Shown: positions 7,001-13,000 of the stretch, in pieces
Position numbering within the stretch: position 1 is the stretch's first letter
How the letters are laid out: each line of letters begins with the position of its first letter
NCBI GenBank assembly: GCA_026770585.1
Contig: MU646391.1
Location: forward strand, 858,206-871,950
Reading direction: 5' to 3'
From: Baffinella frigidus
Lineage: Eukaryota > Cryptophyceae > Cryptomonadales > Baffinellaceae
Length of the DNA stretch: 13,745 nucleotides
The notes under the pieces: model-generated
Told to the model about the DNA's origin: nothing
The model's input: only the letters and a program-made list of their open reading frames with translations
The model's database searches: none
Position numbers and translations under genes: made by a program

Positions 7001-10000
7001 CCTAGGACCCTACAGTAGGGCTATGCCTAGGGCCCTATGGCGGTCCTAGGGGGGGGGCAGTGTCTTATGAGCGAGGTACTCCTGTAGGACCATCTTTAGG
7101 GCCGTATGGTCGTCCTAAGGCAGGGTGCGTTTTCTTATGAGCAGGTCCCCCTTACCAGTACAGAGAAATCTGGGTTACAGGTGTACTCAACAGCACGGTA
7201 CAACCCCCCCCTCAGTCTACCCACCCACACAGCGCACTTCGAAGGGATTTTGAATCACCCCTAAGCGATAAGACCTAGGACCCTACGGCAGGCAACCCGT
7301 AGGGGCGTATGGGGGTTCCTACGGATAAGGTAACGGAAACTCGGGCACTGAGTGCCCGAAAATCCCTTCGTAGCCCTCTGGGTGGGGTGCGAAACGCGCC
7401 CGGGCTGCTCGACCCTTTTTAGTCAACCCGTACCCGCAATCACACCATACGAAAAGTGGACGGTTCAGCACCAGCATCGTCGACGTGTTGGCCTTTTTCT
7501 GGTTTTCAACCCTTGCGCGCACAGTCACCGCACTCAAACAATACGAAAACTCGACGGTTGAGTCCCACACTCGTCGACGTTTGGCTTTTTTTTTTCAACC
7601 ATCGCACGAGGGGCCACTGCAGCAGGCAAGGCTTTGTACGTGGAGTCTGCATGAGGCAAATCCTTGTACGTCGAGATACAAATCCTTGAACGTGGGGTTT
7701 CAACCCTTGCACGTGGGGTGACTGCAGGCGGGAATGACGAGGAGGAGGCCCCGTACGAATTCGAGGGGCCGAAACGCTGCGGCACTGTCGCGATTCTGGT
7801 AGCGCCCCAACTCCCAACCTTCAACCCTAACCCTTCAACCCGGAAACTGAAAACCGAAGCGCTGCGAGCTTTCGCGATCCTGCTAGCCCCAACCCTCAAC
7901 GTTGAACCCTAGCCCGAAGCCTGAAACGCCTGGTAGCCTCGTGCGCCCCACACGAATTCGAGGGGCTCAAGCGCTGCGGCGCTGTCGCGATCCTGGTAGA
8001 GCCCAGACATCACACCCGAAACCGTAAACTCGAAAACTGAAAACCGAAAACCGCAAACCGAAACGGTGCGGCACTGTCGCGAGGGGCGCACGGGGCTACC
8101 AGGCGCTTCGGGTTTCGGATTCAGGGTCCAGGGTTGGGGCTACCAGAAAAGTGCTACACAGAAGGATCATACTAGCAGTAGTAAAGCAGCTGTGCAGCAA
8201 TTTTCACTGCCAAGTATCCGTGTGGTAATTTTCATATCCAACAAAACAGGGCGCGCCCAACGCCGGCAAGAGCACGCTGCTGAACTTCATGGTCGGGAGC
8301 AAGATCGCGATCGTGACTCACAAGCGCCAGACCACGCGCAACTCCATGACGGGCATTGCCATGGCGGGCGGCACCCAGGTGCGTTTCAGGGTTCCATGGG
8401 GTAGGAGTGAGGGGTGAGGGTCGAGCTCTGCGGGCGGCCAGACACCGGGACCTGGGGATGTCTACGGCGGGGGGCCCCTATGTAGTAAAACCAAACGTGG
8501 GGGGGGGGTCCGTCTACAGGAATCATCGGGACACTGAAACAGGACTTTTCGCAGCGCGGCGAAGATCGGATCCTGAGACTGAACGGATCTTTAGGGACGC
8601 ACCGTTTCGCAGTTTGAAACACATGGCGCTTCGCGCCACGTGTTGAGAGAGGGGACGGAAAGAACATGACGCTTCGCGTCATGTTTTTTACATCTTGGAT
8701 GGGCCACAGTGGTGTAGGTACACGGGTAATTGGCGGGGCGTCTCGTAATTGGCGGGGCGTCTCTTCAAGATCTTGCAGGGGTGGGTTGCACGTATCTGTA
8801 GTAAAGTGGCCTCTCGGAAGAAGATCCGTTGAGTTTCAGATCCGTTCTTCGGATTCGGTTGAAATTCGTCGTTTCCGGACACGACACAAATTTGAACCCT
8901 CGCCAATAAACGGACACCCCCCCCGCGTTTGGTTTTACTACATAGGGGCCCCCCACCGTAGATATCCCCCGGGACCCGGGGGGGGGGGGGGGTTGTGACG
9001 CACAAGGGTTATGGGGTAGGGGCGAGGGGCGAGAGGTGTTAGGGTGTAAGGTGTAGGGGTTGGTGGTGGGGAGTGATGAGAAGGGGTGAGGCTGCGATCG
9101 TGACGCAGAAGCGGCAGACGACGCGCAACTCCATGACTGGCATTGCCATGGCGGGCGGCACCCGGGTTACCAGGGTAACAGAGTAAATTCAGGCTAGTAA
9201 AGCCTACTGCGTTGCGTATGGTAGGCTGTACGGCTTGACGGCGGGCGGGACGCAGGTTAATTGCTCTTGTGTGTCGGTCTTGTTCGTGGGTAGGTGAATC
9301 GGGTGACGGCCTGAATTCAGGGTAGTGACGTCAACGGCGTTGACTACGGTAGGCCGGAGGGCTCCTACGAAAAACAGGGCCTGGGGCCACTCTATGGCAG
9401 GAATTTAATCCCGTCGAGTATTCATGATAAATACGATTTCGGGGATCACCGATCCGATTTTGGTGTATCTTACGGCTCTAAATGAAGTTTATATAGACGA
9501 CTGTCTTATATTTACCCCTTAAGATACACCAAAATCGTATTTCATGATGGATACTCGTCCGGATGAGATTACGATGGCGCGCGGGACCCGCGTTGAGGGT
9601 TTGGAGTGTGGGGGTTGGGGGTTCAGGCCCACGAGTGTATCGGACACGCCCGATGAGTGTAGAGCTATTCCGGTAGGACTTGTCGCGTTTTCGAATTTGG
9701 GATTTGGGAATTTCAGACATCATTTGTACCATGCGATTTGAAACGGTGTGTTTTAAAACGTTTTACGACCTTTAAAACCTTTTTGAAGTCTGAGATCTTG
9801 AAATCTCGAATTCGAAAACGCGACAAGTCCTACCGGAATAGCTCTATCTGACACGGTGTCCGTGAGCAGCTGATCTTCATCGACACGCCGGGCATCATGG
9901 ACGCCCGTCCCTCCCAGCGCCTCAACAAGGTACGCCTTTCGCATCCGTTGGTCGTGAAACGAAAGAAACCGTGACAGCATCTCTTGGTCGTGAAACGAAA

Positions 10001-13000
10001 GAAACCGTGACAGAATGTGTCGGTTCAGCACGAAAGAAACAACGGCAAAATTAAACGAAAGACGCCTTGGCGAAATTTGTCAGTTTGGTTGAGGGCCAGC
10101 ATCGTCAACTTGTGGCATTGTGCCATTCGTGGTGCGTGGCCGTCATTGACACGCCGGGAATCATGGACGCCAGCCCCTCCCAGCGCCTCAACAAGGTACT
10201 GCTCACCGCTACCGAGCGAGGACGGGACACAATTTTAAAAACTTTAACCTGAATCCTGAAGGAAATGCACTTTTAAAATGAAAAGCCAGGACCGGAATCC
10301 CGGTCCTGACTGTCTTATATGTACCGAGTTGGCTCGACGGCGGTAGCGAAGGGAGGTTGGGGGTGAGGGTCGTTCGGTACCGAAGGGGGATTGAGTAGCG
10401 GCCAGGGTCGTTTTCAACAAGGCATGGCTTTCGCATCTGTTAATCATGAAAAGAAAGAAACAATGGCATTTTTTTCAGGCTAGTGCCAGCATCGTCACAT
10501 GTTGGCGTTGTGTCATTCGTGTTGCGTGGCCATCATCGCCACGCCGGGCGCCTCAACATGGACGCCCGTCCCTCGCTGCGCCTCAACACGGTACTGTTTC
10601 CCGAAGAAGACGGACCACCTCCGCATTCAAAGTGGGACTGAACAACTGAACATGGTACGCCGGTTTCGGATTCGGATGAGTGCCGCCAGTTCAACAACGT
10701 CTGCCCTTGATCTGCATCCGGTGTTTTGCAATAAGCGGATTTGAGTTCCGGAATTTCGTGATCATAAAACCTATCCTGATACCAAATACCTATCGTAGCA
10801 CCCAAATCTCTAGTCAACCGCGAAAATATAGATGGACTTTAGGTATTATGGCATCCGACCAAATTTCCTGATACCCAAAACTCTGAAGTTTTGGGTGTTA
10901 ACGAAACGTTGCGATTCCATAATACCTAAATTCTTTCCCTGCGAATCTTACTACAGACCAAGAGCCATCTATTCGAATCTGGTCATGCTGATTCGTGTTT
11001 CAGGCCATCTATTTCCATCTATCCCCTCGCGCGTCCCACGGGACGCGCATAGAAAGACTCAATATCTCGTTGAGGCCATCTATATCCATACATCCCCTCG
11101 CGCTTCCCACGGGATGCGCATAGAAACACTCAATCTGCTCAAAGAAGTTTTGGCGCGAAATTCAAATTTGAAAAGTTGAGTGAACAATTTGGGTATCAGG
11201 ATGGGTATCAGGATAGGTTTTATGAAAACGAAAACAAAAATCAAATCCGCTTAATGATGTCCCCCCCTTCACTGGAAAACTGGTGCTTTACATTCCTCTT
11301 GCTTCTCGACTAAGAGCGCGGCCCACCGAGACAAAAGTCGAGAGTGGAACGTCTCAAAGCAAAAGTGGAACCTCTGTTAACTTAAGAAGTAACAGTGGAA
11401 TACAGCGTTCTCAGCTGCTTTACAGTAACCGCATCCCCCGCGCCACGGCGTGGAATTCGGCGCGCTTTACTCGGCGCGCTTTACGAATTCCACGCCGTGG
11501 CGCGGCTCTACTGCAAAGCCTTCCCGCTTTACTGCAAACCAAAACACAACCAACCGCGCTTTACTGCAAAGCCTCCCCCCTCACTGCACTCTCACTCTGA
11601 TCTCAGACTGAGAAAATGATAGATTAAAAGGATTAAGAGGATAAGAGGAAACCTCAACTATAATCATTTAAGATAATTAAGATGGTTAGTTGCTTTACAC
11701 CACAGCTTTCTCAGTTGCTTTACAATGAACAGGCGATGGTGAACCACGCCACGATGACCTGTGTACCAACTTGGCATTTTTTTAAAGTCAATTCACCCAC
11801 AAATCTGTCAACTTAGTCCGGATTCCGGACAACAATAGTTTCAGTAGTGCACAAATAATAGAAAGACGCAATCAAGTTGGTACACAGGTCATCGTGGCGT
11901 GGAAGTCGGCGTGGAGCTCTCCCTCTTCGTGTCAGTTGCTTTACAATACAGCCTAGCCTATCACTTGTTTCACAATAACGCATCCTCCCATCCTGGCAGG
12001 CGATGGTGCAATCTCATGTGAAAACGGTTTCAATTCAGAACCTTGGGAATCAATGAAAATTACTGCACGAATGCTTTAATATTACTAGTAAAACTCGCTC
12101 TGTGTAGTAAATTTCATTACCAGAAAGTTTTAAATCAAAACCGTTTTCCATTGAAATCGGCGTGGAACTCGGCGCGCTTCTCGCGCTCTCTATCAGTGAC
12201 TTTACAATACAGCCCTCTCAGTTGCTTTACATCAAATTGTTGCTTCACACTGACCTTATTTTTTCGCGCCACTAGGCGATGGTGAAGTCGGCGTGGAACT
12301 CGGCGCGCGACGCCGACGAGATCTTCTTCCTCGTCGACGCCGACAAGGTAACTAACCTCCACGCAAGAGTGTAGGGCTGACCTGGGAAAACAAGCCAGTT
12401 CACACGGAATTTGTAACAACTTTCCGAAATTTCAATTTTTCTGTGGGAAGAATGTCCACTTATGAACTTACGAAATAGTCGAATTGAAAAAGTCGAATTC
12501 GACTATTTCTCCTGTGCGCCGCTCTGCCCTACACTCTTGCGCGGCTTGCACCGGTGTTCGCTGTTTGTTTTTCTGTGTTGAAGCTATTCTCGTATGACGT
12601 GGTCCTTCTCATTCACCTAATTCCATACTTGGAAATTTCCTTTGACCAGAAAACTTGAAACGGTATGTTTAAACACGTTGTACGGCCTGTGAAACCCGTT
12701 TGAAGTCGCGAAGTCGGCTTCCCCAAAACGCAACTGTCGATTTTTGGCATTTTGCCATGCTGGTGCTCAAATGTCAACTTTTGGCATTTTGGTATCATGC
12801 TGGTACTGAACTGTCAAACGTCTGGCACTCCGGCTGTGTAAAGTCACTCCGTCGCGTCGCCCAGCACCTGCGTGTTTTTTTGTGCGCGACGCCGACGAGA
12901 TCTTCTTCCTCGTCGCGAAGCCGATAAGGTAAGGGGGCTATTTAAAAAAATAGCAAATGTTGTTGTGAGCAAAGGTTTCTCTCAGCTGGTTGTATGGTTT

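Noticed and set aside
8066-8404. 112-codon plus-strand frame across exon 6
   Set aside because: It reads exon 6 in the wrong frame; the GAPNAGKST frame is the conserved one.
8663-8691. Bacterial rho-independent terminator (hairpin plus T run)
   Set aside because: The context is a eukaryotic intron inside a foldback element, with no bacterial gene upstream.
10832-11179. 115-codon plus-strand frame
   Set aside because: It lies inside the inverted-repeat element 10762-11225 and includes its 71-bp tandem repeat; no motif.
12043-12285. 80-codon plus-strand frame before exon 8
   Set aside because: It spans the insert in echo B and repeats of the exon 8 start; not a separate gene.
8250-12347. Der/EngA rather than Era
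   Set aside because: QTTR after the P-loop and DTPG rather than DT.G(G/L) fit Era, and there is no second G domain in view.
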